Assembly: GCA_023252195.1 (NCBI GenBank)
Contig: JAHEXI010000001.1
Coordinates: 1-64,000 of the forward strand
DNA: 64,000 nucleotides
Direction of reading: 5' to 3'
Source: Pseudonocardiales bacterium
GTDB taxonomy: Bacteria; Actinomycetota; Actinomycetes; Mycobacteriales; Pseudonocardiaceae
Shown here: positions 25,919 through 32,954 of the stretch, in pieces
Position numbering within the stretch: position 1 is the stretch's first letter
Layout of the letters: every line of letters starts with the position of its first letter
Position numbers and translations under genes: made by a program
The notes under the pieces: model-generated
Seen by the model: the letters and a program-made list of their open reading frames with translations, nothing else
Told to the model about the DNA's origin: nothing
The model's database searches: none

Positions 25919-27406
25919 GTGAACGAGAAGACTCACCACCACGTCATCATCATCGGTACCGGCTTCGCCGGGTTGGGTATGGCGATCAGACTTCGCCAGC
26001 ACGGAATGACCGATTTCGTGGTGCTGGAACGGGCCGCCGACGTCGGCGGCACCTGGCGGGACAACTGCTATCCGGGTTGCGCCTGCGACGTACCTTCCCG
26101 GCTGTACTCGTTTTCCTTCGAGCTCAACCCGTCGTGGAGTCGTAACTTCTCTGGCCAGCAGGAGATCTGGGACTACCTGCGGCACTGCACCGACAGCTAC
26201 GGTGTGCGACCACATATCCGTTTCCAGCACGAGGTACTCGCGGCCGCGTGGGATCATCCGCACCGCCGCTGGCGGATTAGTACGAACCGCGGCGAGCTGA
26301 GCTGCGACGTGCTGATCACCGGCACTGGCGCGCTCTCAGAGCCGAACGTTCCGAGCATTCCGGGGCTGGAATCGTTCCAGGGTACGGTCTTCCATTCGGC
26401 GCGCTGGAACCGCGACTACAACCTGCGCGACCGGCGCGTAGCGGTAGTCGGTACCGGCGCCTCGGCCATCCAGTTCGTCCCGCAGATTGCTCCCGAAGTC
26501 GCCTCCCTCACGCTGTTCCAGCGCACCCCAGCCTGGATCATGCCGCGCGGCGAACGGGAGTTCGGCCGTATCGAGCAGAAGTTGTACCGGACCTTGCCCG
26601 CCGTCCAGCGGCTGCTGCGGGCCGGAGTTTATTGTGGCCGGGAGGCGTTGGTGCCGGGATTCGCGGTGAATCCACGACTACTCAAGGGCGCCGAGTTGAT
26701 CGCCCGCGCACACCTACGCCGCCAGGTCGCCGACCCGCAGCTGCGCGCCAAACTGACGCCGGACTACACCATCGGCTGCAAACGCATCCTCATCTCCAAC
26801 GACTACCTGCCCGCGCTTACCAGACCCAATGTAGGCGTCATCACGTCGGGGATCGCGCAGGTCGGCGCGGACTGGGTACAGGCCTCCGACGGCACTCGCC
26901 GGAAGGTCGACACCATCATCTTCGGTACCGGATTCCACGTCACTGATATGCCGATGGCCTCGTGGATCCATGGCCGTGATGGCCGGACCCTGGCCGAGGT
27001 CTGGTCCGGCGGGGCCCAAGCGCACCGCGGCACGACTGTGGCCGGATTTCCCAACCTGTTCATACTGGTCGGCCCGAACACCGGGCTCGGGCACACCTCG
27101 CTGATCTACATGATCGAGTCCCAGGTTGCTTACACCATCGACACGCTGCGCCACCTCGAGCGCACCGGGGCGCCTGCGGTGGAGGTCCGGCCGGAGGCCC
27201 AGCTGGCGTACAACCAGACCGTGCAGCGTCGGATGGCGGGCACCGTGTGGACTGCGGGTGGGTGTGAAAGCTGGTACCTCGACGCTCACGGCCACAACAC
27301 CACGCTGTGGCCGACGTTCACCTGGCGGTTCCGCCGGGCCACCCGGAGATTCCAACCCGCCGAGTATCTCCTTCACGACCACGCCTCGCAGCCCGCGGTG
27401 GCCTGA
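25919..27406 (+). CDS. FAD-dependent Baeyer-Villiger-type monooxygenase
   Basis: About 495 residues. The FAD-binding motif GTGFAGLGMAIRLRQ is at the N-terminus. The NADPH-binding GxGxxA appears as VVGTGASAIQFVPQIA near residue 180. The Baeyer-Villiger/FMO fingerprint region reads SARWNRDYNLRDRRVAV, a variant of FxGxxxHxxxW/D. WSRNFSGQQEIWDYLRHC and ILVGPNTGLGHTS are also typical. Such enzymes insert oxygen into ketones or oxidise N/S atoms. The GTG at 25919 follows AAAGGGAAG. It is separated by 10 bases from the downstream phosphodiesterase gene. Substrate unknown. Confidence 0.9.
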   Translation: MNEKTHHHVIIIGTGFAGLGMAIRLRQHGMTDFVVLERAADVGGTWRDNCYPGCACDVPSRLYSFSFELNPSWSRNFSGQQEIWDYLRHCTDSYGVRPHIRFQHEVLAAAWDHPHRRWRISTNRGELSCDVLITGTGALSEPNVPSIPGLESFQGTVFHSARWNRDYNLRDRRVAVVGTGASAIQFVPQIAPEVASLTLFQRTPAWIMPRGEREFGRIEQKLYRTLPAVQRLLRAGVYCGREALVPGFAVNPRLLKGAELIARAHLRRQVADPQLRAKLTPDYTIGCKRILISNDYLPALTRPNVGVITSGIAQVGADWVQASDGTRRKVDTIIFGTGFHVTDMPMASWIHGRDGRTLAEVWSGGAQAHRGTTVAGFPNLFILVGPNTGLGHTSLIYMIESQVAYTIDTLRHLERTGAPAVEVRPEAQLAYNQTVQRRMAGTVWTAGGCESWYLDAHGHNTTLWPTFTWRFRRATRRFQPAEYLLHDHASQPAVA

Positions 27407-27416
27407 CGGGCCATTG

Positions 27417-27983
27417 ATGCGGCTATTCGTGGCCTTGACGCCTCCCGGTGAGGTCATTGAGGCGTTGCGCGTCGTCACCCAAGAGCTGCGCGAGTGCACG
27501 CTGGAGCTGCGGTGGACGCGCCCGCAGCAGTGGCATGTGACGCTCGCCTTCCTCGGTGAGGTCGGCGATGACATTGTTGATGAGCTGGCTCGCCGGCTGT
27601 CCCGGGCTGCCGCGAGGCACTCGCCGCTGGCTCTGGCGCTGGGCGGTGGCGGTCGGTTCGGCCACCGGGTCTTGTGGACCGGGGTGCGTGGCGATCGGGA
27701 CAAGCTGCGCAGGCTCGCCGGCTCGACGAGCGCTGCAGCCCGTCGTAGCCGGCTGACGATGGAGCACCGTCCCTACCGCCCGCACGTCACCCTGGCCCGG
27801 GCCGACGGTGGAGTGGACCTGCGGCCGTTGGTCGAGCGGCTGGCATCGTGGCAGGGGCCGCCGTGGGTGGCAACCCGGCTGCAGCTCGTCTGCAGCCGCC
27901 TCGGCGCGGCGCCAGACGGTTCAGCGCTGCACGAGCCGATCGCCGGCTGGTCGCTGGGATCGCCACCGGCGGATCATCCGTAG
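27417..27983 (+). CDS. thpR: RNA 2',3'-cyclic phosphodiesterase (ThpR/LigT family)
   Basis: A 188-residue 2H phosphoesterase that opens 2',3'-cyclic phosphate ends on RNA. Both catalytic H-x-T-x motifs are present: QWHVTLAFLG near residue 40 and PHVTLARA near residue 120. The N-terminus MRLFVALTPP is standard. The start is the ATG at 27417, 10 bases after the monooxygenase stop; the frame upstream is open but inside that gene. It may be co-transcribed with the oxygenase gene. Confidence 0.93.
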   Translation: MRLFVALTPPGEVIEALRVVTQELRECTLELRWTRPQQWHVTLAFLGEVGDDIVDELARRLSRAAARHSPLALALGGGGRFGHRVLWTGVRGDRDKLRRLAGSTSAAARRSRLTMEHRPYRPHVTLARADGGVDLRPLVERLASWQGPPWVATRLQLVCSRLGAAPDGSALHEPIAGWSLGSPPADHP

Positions 27984-28148
27984 TGGCGAGAATTCATGCG
28001 ACCGGCAGGCAGCGCGTGCCGACGAATCCGTCAAAATGTAATGTAATGACGTAAGTCACAAATGCATCACAGCTGGGAGCCAACGGTGGATATCGTCACC
28101 GCTGTGTTACTGCTCGGTCCCGCTGAGTAGTCACCGCGCCGAGGGAAC

Positions 28149-28178
28149 TAGGTAGTGATATTGCCGAATCTAGGTAGT
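28149..28178. promoter_or_regulatory. paired TAGGTAGT motif in the long spacer before the peptide array
   Basis: TAGGTAGT occurs at 28149-28156 and again at 28171-28178, 22 bases apart, i.e. on the same face of the helix. The same octamer or near copies precede each peptide gene further on. The surrounding 27984-28438 has no gene. Candidate site for a regulator binding direct repeats. Confidence 0.45.
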
Positions 28179-28438
28179 CAGCCCCGTCTTATTGTCGTTA
28201 AGGTCCGGGTGCCCGCGGCTAAATCGGACTAATGAGAACATTGTAAACCGGGTACGGACTGTTTGGATGCGACGTCGGACTACCTAGGGGCCTCCCCAGC
28301 ACGACGGCTACCAGCCGTGATGCCGGTCAGGCGGCACATCGACTAGCTGGTACGCCGTCGCGCTGGTAGGTACCCGGCCGTCGGCAATGTACGTGGTGCA
28401 TACAAATGACTAGGTGCTCCAATACCGGCATTTTCGGC

Positions 28439-28584
28439 TAAGTGGTGGCGTGAAAAGTTAGGTGCCTGCCATGTTGTCAGCCGATCTTCTGCTCGCCAAG
28501 GTGAGATCTATCCGAATCGGCAATGCCGTCGATGAGGTGATCTGTTCCGGGCCCCTGCGGGGGTCACTGTGGAGGAGGATCTGT
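28439..28584 (+). promoter_or_regulatory. upstream region and leader of peptide gene 1
   Basis: TAAGTGGT (28439) and TAGGTGCC (28459) are 20 bases apart and begin 146 bases before the ATG. They are followed by a TTGTCA and a leader with AATCGGCAA, GAGGTGATCTGTTCC, a CCC/GGG hairpin and the GGAGGAGGAT ribosome-binding site. This is the most divergent of the four copies. Confidence 0.5.
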
Positions 28585-28821
28585 ATGTCTGACGCATTGA
28601 GTTTCGCCGAGATGGAGGGGCAGTACCTAGAGCTGCTCCCGGCGCGCACAGTCATGTCCATGTTCACCGCCGATGGCTGCTGCGGCGGCGGTGGCGACGG
28701 CGACGGCGGTAAGGGTGGCAACGGCCAGGGCGGCATCGGCATTAACGTCCTGAGCGGCATCGGCATCCTGGGCACTGGTGTCGCCAGCGCGGGTAACGGC
28801 ATCGGCGGCAACGGTGGGTAG
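28585..28821 (+). CDS. glycine-rich small peptide, array member 1
   Basis: 78 residues. The N-terminal 27 residues (MSDALSFAEMEGQYLELLPA then RTVMSMF) are shared with members 2-4 and look like a leader or recognition segment. The rest is very glycine-rich: a CCGGGGDGDGGKGGNGQGG stretch, then the conserved core INVLSGIGILGTG, then NGIGGNGG. It has no signal peptide or membrane helix. Uniquely it has adjacent cysteines at 32-33. The ATG has a GGAGGAGGAT site 5-6 bases before; the longer frame from 28462 lacks one. Function unknown; a ribosomally made peptide precursor or a secreted matrix peptide are possibilities. Confidence 0.75.
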   Translation: MSDALSFAEMEGQYLELLPARTVMSMFTADGCCGGGGDGDGGKGGNGQGGIGINVLSGIGILGTGVASAGNGIGGNGG

Positions 28822-28843
28822 TACTTAAGCGGGTAATGGCTCG

Positions 28844-29000
28844 CGGTGCCGTTGGCTAGGGAACGGCACCGGTATGGCCAACGAAAGCGCTCATGGTGGT
28901 GCTGGGGCAGCCGACTGCAGCGTCAGTCGTGTCAGTACCGTCAAATGAGCGGTGCCGTTGGTTGTAAGGAGGGGTGGCCCGAGGTGGCCACCCCTCCTTA
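28844..29000. terminator. two hairpins downstream of peptide gene 1
   Basis: Hairpin 1: CGGTGCCGTT at 28844-28853 pairs with 28862-28871 around GGCTAGGG. Hairpin 2: 15-base perfect arms TAAGGAGGGGTGGCC at 28965-28979 and 28986-29000. Both types recur after each peptide gene. Confidence 0.7.
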
Positions 29001-29261
29001 CTTATGTGGCCCCCTCCGAGGTGGCGCCAAAAACTACGTAGCTATGGCACTGGCGGTAGGTGGAGACGAGGAGAAACGCCGCTACGGTCTAGGTGCGCTC
29101 GCGGGCGAGGCCACCCGCGCCAGCCGCGGAGTCAAGGGCGGTGTCAACGCGCTGTGGGCGATGCTCCAAGATTGCCCTGAACTGCGCATATGGTTGAGTT
29201 GGGGGACTGCTTACCGCCGACTTCTCACCGCAGCTGAGCAGGTCGACGCCGGGATCATACC

Positions 29262-29408
29262 TAGGTAATGCGGACATGATTTAGGTAGTGAATTGATGTT
29301 GCCATAGGGCGTTGTGCTGGCCATGGTGTAGGTAAGCCAAGTCGGCAACACCGCCGAGGAGGTGCGCTGTTCCCGGCCCATTGGGGGCCTCTTTTGAGGA
29401 GGATATGC
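29262..29408 (+). promoter_or_regulatory. upstream region and leader of peptide gene 2
   Basis: TAGGTAAT (29262) and TAGGTAGT (29282) are 20 bases apart, starting exactly 147 bases before the ATG. Then come TTGCCA, the conserved AGTCGGCAACACCGCCGAGG and GAGGTG, the GGCCC-loop-GGGCC type hairpin, and the GAGGAGGATATGC ribosome-binding region. Confidence 0.5.
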
Positions 29409-29636
29409 ATGTCTGACGCATTGAGCTTTGTTGAGATCGACGGCCAGCACGTGGAGCTGCTCCCCGCACGTACTGTCATGTCGATGTTCCACGCCGGCGG
29501 CCAGGGTGGCAACGGTGGCAACGGCCAGGGTGGCGTAGGCGTCAACGTCCTGAGCGGCATCGGCGTCCTGGGCACCGGCGTGGCCAGTGGTGGCGACGGC
29601 GCCGGCGGCAACGGCGGCAGCGCGGACAGCGACTGA
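29409..29636 (+). CDS. glycine-rich small peptide, array member 2
   Basis: 75 residues. It begins MSDALSFVEIDGQHVELLPA then RTVMSMF, followed by HAGGQGGNGGNGQGG, the core VNVLSGIGVLGTG, and a tail GGDGAGGNGGSADSD. It has no cysteine. Members 2 and 3 differ only at the two residues after the GVLGT core (GV versus GS context), showing a recent tandem duplication. The start has a GAGGAGG site. Same interpretation as member 1. Confidence 0.8.
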   Translation: MSDALSFVEIDGQHVELLPARTVMSMFHAGGQGGNGGNGQGGVGVNVLSGIGVLGTGVASGGDGAGGNGGSADSD

Positions 29637-29669
29637 GCCAACGGCTGAGTTGAGTCGGTAGTGGCGCGT

Positions 29670-29786
29670 GGTGCCGTTGGCTAGGAAACGGTATCGGCGT
29701 GACCGGCGGCATTCCGTCAGCGATCGAGTAATCGCGCGGTGCCGTTGGTAACGGAGGGGTGGCCAGTAATTGGCCACCCCTCCGTT
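29670..29786. terminator. two hairpins downstream of peptide gene 2
   Basis: Hairpin 1 (about 29671-29694) is a weakened version with G-U pairs. Hairpin 2 has 16-base perfect arms, 29750-29765 and 29771-29786 (AACGGAGGGGTGGCCA), loop GTAAT, ending in TTT. Confidence 0.7.
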
Positions 29787-29819
29787 TGCATTTCAGCGGA
29801 TTGAGAGCCGACGCGGAAG

Positions 29820-29849
29820 TAGGTAGTCATCGCGCGGTTTCTAAGCAGC
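29820..29849. promoter_or_regulatory. distal paired motif before peptide gene 3
   Basis: TAGGTAGT (29820) and TAAGCAGC (29842) are 22 bases apart, matching the spacing of the pair at 28149/28171 and close to that at 30545/30568 (23 bases). Probable second regulatory site of the unit. Confidence 0.4.
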
Positions 29850-29937
29850 GCCGCAGCCGCGTCTCAGATTGTTCAGGTCAGCTGACGTGATGAGTCGTTC
29901 TCCGCAGCAGATGGACAGCGCAACCGCCGATTATAAC

Positions 29938-30084
29938 TAGGTAATGCGGGGATGGTTTTACGTGGTCGATGGGGGTTGTCGTAAGCGCTTTCGCTGGCCA
30001 TTATATAAGTAAGCCGAATCGGCAACACCGTCGATGAGGTGTTCTGTTCCCGGCCCGTTGGGGGCCTCTTTGAGGAGGATATGC
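29938..30084 (+). promoter_or_regulatory. upstream region and leader of peptide gene 3
   Basis: TAGGTAAT (29938) and TTACGTGG (29958) are 20 bases apart, again exactly 147 bases before the ATG. TTGTCG (29976) and an AT-rich TTATATAAG (30001) could be promoter elements, with spacing longer than ideal. The leader is nearly identical to those of units 2 and 4. Confidence 0.5.
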
Positions 30085-30312
30085 ATGTCTGACGCATTGA
30101 GCTTTGTTGAGATCGACGGCCAGCACGTGGAGCTGCTCCCCGCACGTACTGTCATGTCGATGTTCCACGCCGGCGGCCAGGGTGGCAACGGTGGCAACGG
30201 CCAGGGTGGCGTAGGCGTCAACGTCCTGAGCGGCATCGGCGTCCTGGGCACCGGGTCTGCCAGTGGTGGCGACGGCGCCGGCGGCAACGGCGGCAGCGCG
30301 GACAGCGACTGA
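30085..30312 (+). CDS. glycine-rich small peptide, array member 3
   Basis: 75 residues, almost identical to member 2 throughout: the same N-terminal segment with ELLPARTVMSMF, the same glycine-rich spacer, the same VNVLSGIGVLGTG core and SADSD end. The main change is GSASGGDG in place of GVASGGDG. The 5' leader and ribosome-binding site are also conserved. Selection at the peptide level is suggested because the flanking DNA outside leader and hairpins differs more than the coding part. Confidence 0.8.
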   Translation: MSDALSFVEIDGQHVELLPARTVMSMFHAGGQGGNGGNGQGGVGVNVLSGIGVLGTGSASGGDGAGGNGGSADSD

Positions 30313-30343
30313 GCCAACGGCTGAGTTGGGCCAGTGATGTCCA

Positions 30344-30511
30344 GCGGTGCCGTTTGCTAGGGAACGGCACCGCTTGACCGGCGATGCTGCGGGCGGTGCT
30401 GGGGCAGCCGACTGCGATGCAGTCGTGCAGCGCCGCCGCCCGACCAGTTAGAGGTTGGGTGCGATGTCGTCGGTAACGGAGGGGTGGCCAGTAATTGGCT
30501 ACCCCTCCGTT
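30344..30511. terminator. two hairpins downstream of peptide gene 3
   Basis: Hairpin 1: GCGGTGCCGTT (30344-30354) with AACGGCACCGC (30363-30373), perfect over 11 bases. Hairpin 2: 16-base arms at 30475-30490 and 30496-30511 with one G-U position, ending in TTT. Confidence 0.7.
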
Positions 30512-30544
30512 TATAATTCGGCGGGTTTAGAACTGGCGCGGAAC

Positions 30545-30575
30545 TAGGTAGTCACTGCGTTGGTTTCTAAGTAGT
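30545..30575. promoter_or_regulatory. distal paired motif before peptide gene 4
   Basis: TAGGTAGT (30545) and TAAGTAGT (30568), 23 bases apart, in the same relative position as the pair before gene 3. Confidence 0.4.
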
Positions 30576-30662
30576 GATGCAACAGCGTCCCAGCTTGCGC
30601 CGGTCAGCTGGGTAATGAGTCGTTCTCTGCAGCAGCTGGACAGCGCAACCACCGATCATAGT

Positions 30663-30809
30663 TAGGTGATGCTGAGACGTTTTTACGTGGTCGATGGGGT
30701 TGTTATAAGTACTTTCGCTTGGCCATTGTCAAGTAAGCCGAATCGGCAACACCGCCGAGGAGGTGTTCTGTTCCCGGCCCGTTGGGGGCCTCTTTTGAGG
30801 AGGATATGC
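30663..30809 (+). promoter_or_regulatory. upstream region and leader of peptide gene 4
   Basis: TAGGTGAT (30663) and TTACGTGG (30683) are 20 bases apart, exactly 147 bases before the ATG as in units 2 and 3. TTGTTA (30700), the GCCGAATCGGC mini-palindrome, GAGGTGTTCTGTTCC, the GGCCCGTTGGGGGCC hairpin and GAGGAGG follow. Confidence 0.5.
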
Positions 30810-31055
30810 ATGTCTGACGCATTGAGCTTTGTTGAGATCGACGGCCAGCACGTGGAGCTGCTCCCCGCACGTACTGTCATGTCGATGTTCCACGCCGGCG
30901 GCCAGGGTGGCAACGGTGGCAACGGCCAGGGTGGCCTAGGCATCAACATCCTGAGCGGCATCGGCGTCCTGGGCACCGGGTCTGCCAGTGCTGGCGACGG
31001 CGCCGGCGGCAACGGCGGCAGCGCGGACAGCGGCGGCGGCGGCTGCGGCTGCTGA
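30810..31055 (+). CDS. glycine-rich small peptide, array member 4 (Cys-ended)
   Basis: 81 residues. The first 44 residues equal members 2 and 3, then LGINILSGIGVLGTGSASAG as a conservative variant core. The C-terminus is extended and ends SGGGGCGC, with two cysteines in a C-x-C, unlike SADSD in members 2 and 3. Last copy of the array; the tRNA-Leu gene follows on the other strand. The start has GAGGAGG before it. Function unknown. Confidence 0.8.
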   Translation: MSDALSFVEIDGQHVELLPARTVMSMFHAGGQGGNGGNGQGGLGINILSGIGVLGTGSASAGDGAGGNGGSADSGGGGCGC

Positions 31056-31074
31056 GTTGGGCCAGTGATGTCCA

Positions 31075-31243
31075 GCGGTGCCGTTTGCTAGGAAACGGCA
31101 CCGTGTGAACCGGTGGCGCTGCGGGTGGTGCTGGGGCAGCCGACTGCAATGCAGTCGTCCAGCGCCGCCACCGATCAGTCAGATGATTGGGTGCGGTGTC
31201 GTCGGCAGTGTAGGGGTGGCCAGCAACAGGGCCGCCCCTCCAC
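31075..31243. terminator. two hairpins downstream of peptide gene 4
   Basis: Hairpin 1: CGGTGCCGTTT (31076-31086) with AAACGGCACCG (31093-31103), loop GCTAGG. Hairpin 2: about 31207-31221 with 31229-31243, imperfect, same GGGGTGGCC core. Confidence 0.65.
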
Positions 31244-31391
31244 TATTTCTTGGGCAATGATTTTCCGGGCTATGGCCGCCGGTGACGATAAGGACTTGCA
31301 CAGCTGTGCAACCCAGCCCGTCGGCGGTGATCGATCGACTCACCACTCGGTGGCTGGGTGGACCCCTCCAGCGGGAAGTCACCGTGAGAAG

Positions 31392-31474
31392 TGGGCGAGG
31401 GGGGAGTTGAACCCCCACGTCCTTACGGACACACGGACCTGAACCGTGCGCGTCTGCCATTCCGCCACTCGCCC
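31392..31474 (-). tRNA. tRNA-Leu (CAG)
   Basis: An 83-base cloverleaf on the minus strand. The acceptor stem GGGCGAG pairs with CTCGCCC, with discriminator A. The D-arm is GGCGGAATGGCAGACGC. The anticodon stem CACGG/CCGTG holds the loop TTCAGGT, anticodon CAG. A long variable arm (GTCCGTAAGGAC) marks it as a class II tRNA, and the T-arm is GGGGGTTCAACTCCCCC. CCA is not encoded. Confidence 0.95.
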
Positions 31475-31606
31475 GAGTGACCGCGGCGCAGCCTAGCACG
31501 CGCGCTCACCGAACTCTGACGCAGCGGACTCGACCGGTTAGTCGTCCCCGATATCATCGGGACAGCCCGCCGGTAGGCCGGCGCGAACCTGGAAACGGAG
31601 GTCGCC

Positions 31607-32488
31607 GTGGGCAAGGCGCAGCGGTTCGAGCGTCGGTTGCAGGGTATGGTCGGGGACGCTTTCGCCCGGGTTTTCGGCGGTAGCGTGGTGCCGCAGGAGG
31701 TGGCGCAGGCGCTTCAGCGCGAAGCTGACGACAACGCACGCCCGCTCGCGGGCGGGCGGGTGCTCGCGCCCAACCGTTATACCGTGACGCTCGGAGCGGC
31801 CGACCACGACCGGCTCGCGGGCGATGAGCAGCGGGTGATCCGGATGCTCACAGGCTGCATCCAGAGCCATCTCGCAGAGCAGGCGTGGGATGTCTACGGA
31901 GGCCTTGTGGTAAGCCTGGAGCGGTCCGACACGCTGCACACAGGACAGTTTCGCACCAGCTCATCCGTCGATCCAGACACACCGCAACCTCGTAGCGCTA
32001 GAGACCCAGGCAGTTCAGGAGACTCAGCCATGACCCAGCAACCCGCCCCGGATTACGGACAACCGGCCGGCCATGACTTTTCGGGCTCCCGGTATGTCCA
32101 GGACGGCTATCAGCCTGGCTACCAGAGCTACGACGAGAGCTACGGTCAGTACGACGGTAGCCAGCCTGGTTATGGCGGCTATCCCCCGAGTCGGCCCCGG
32201 CTTTCGGCGTCGCTCACCCTCGACGACGGATCGAATCGCTATTACCAGCTGACCGAGGGCGCCACCGTGGTGGGTCGGGGCCAGGACGCCCAGTTTCGGC
32301 TGCCCGACACCGGTGTGTCCCGGCGCCACGTGGAGATCACTTGGGACGGTCAGACCGCGACGCTCGCCGACCTCGGATCGACCAACGGCACGACGGTCAA
32401 CGGCACCCCGGTCCAGTCCTGGCAGCTCGTCGACGGCGACGTGGTACGGGTGGGACAGTCCCGCCTCGTCTTCCGTACCCAGGGATAA
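31607..32488 (+). CDS. fhaA: FhaA: DUF3662 + FHA domain protein
   Basis: 293 residues. The N-terminal DUF3662 domain (about 1-110: KAQRFERRLQGMVGDAFARV, later VVPQEVAQALQREAD) is followed by a disordered Gly/Tyr/Gln-rich linker (about 130-200). A C-terminal FHA phosphothreonine-binding domain follows (about 205-290), with VVGRGQDAQFRLPDTGVSRR, HVEITWDG and DLGSTNGTTVNG. In mycobacteria FhaA binds phosphorylated MviN to control peptidoglycan precursor export. GTG start with GGAGGT. First gene of the fhaA-fhaB-pstP-rodA-pbpA-pknA-pknB block. Confidence 0.95.
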   Translation: MGKAQRFERRLQGMVGDAFARVFGGSVVPQEVAQALQREADDNARPLAGGRVLAPNRYTVTLGAADHDRLAGDEQRVIRMLTGCIQSHLAEQAWDVYGGLVVSLERSDTLHTGQFRTSSSVDPDTPQPRSARDPGSSGDSAMTQQPAPDYGQPAGHDFSGSRYVQDGYQPGYQSYDESYGQYDGSQPGYGGYPPSRPRLSASLTLDDGSNRYYQLTEGATVVGRGQDAQFRLPDTGVSRRHVEITWDGQTATLADLGSTNGTTVNGTPVQSWQLVDGDVVRVGQSRLVFRTQG

Positions 32489-32495
32489 CCGCAGC

Positions 32496-32954
32496 GTGCC
32501 GGAGCTGGTGCTACAGCTGACCAGAGCGGGTTTCCTGCTACTGCTCTGGCTGTTCGTGGTGGCCGCGTTACGCGTCGTGCGCTCCGACCTGTTCGTCGCC
32601 TCCGGGCTGCGCGCCAGCCTGCCGATGTCCCGCCGCGGTGCGCGCATCGCGGAGCGCAACCGGACGCCACGCCAACTGGTGGTGACTGCGGGCGGCCTCG
32701 CGGGCACCCGTATCTCGCTGGATGGCAGGCCCATTCTGATCGGCCGAGCCGATGACTCCACACTGGTGCTCGATGACGACTACGCGTCCACCCGGCATGC
32801 CCGCCTGGGTTTGCAGGGCGGGGACTGGTTTCTCGAGGATCTGGGCTCCACCAACGGCACTTACCTGGATCGAGCTAAGGTCACCGGACCTACCCGGGTT
32901 CCTCTTGGAGTCCCGATCCGCATCGGCAAGACGGTGATCGAGCTGCGCTCATGA
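32496..32954 (+). CDS. fhaB: FhaB (FipA): membrane-anchored FHA domain protein
   Basis: 152 residues. An N-terminal transmembrane helix (about 8-30, TRAGFLLLLWLFVVAALRVV) is followed by a cytoplasmic FHA domain at about 65-150. Its phosphothreonine-recognition residues are visible: ILIGRADDSTLVLDDDYAST, RHARL and DLGSTNGTYLD. In mycobacteria the homologue interacts with FtsZ/FtsQ and is a PknA/PknB substrate. The GTG start is 8 bases after the fhaA stop. Its end overlaps pstP by 4 bases. Confidence 0.92.
   Translation: MPELVLQLTRAGFLLLLWLFVVAALRVVRSDLFVASGLRASLPMSRRGARIAERNRTPRQLVVTAGGLAGTRISLDGRPILIGRADDSTLVLDDDYASTRHARLGLQGGDWFLEDLGSTNGTYLDRAKVTGPTRVPLGVPIRIGKTVIELRS

Noticed and set aside
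27984-28438. Gene in the 455-base spacer before the peptide array
   Set aside because: No frame has a start with ribosome-binding site and codon use fitting the genome; only motif pairs are seen.
28846-29268. 140-residue ORF between peptide genes 1 and 2
   Set aside because: It runs through both conserved hairpins and a motif repeat, and its translation is low-complexity and unlike a protein family.
28462-31055. PE_PGRS-like proteins or a CRISPR/repeat array
   Set aside because: The GGNGG repeats recall PGRS proteins, but there is no PE domain, and the DNA repeats are whole gene units of about 680-820 bases rather than short spaced repeats.
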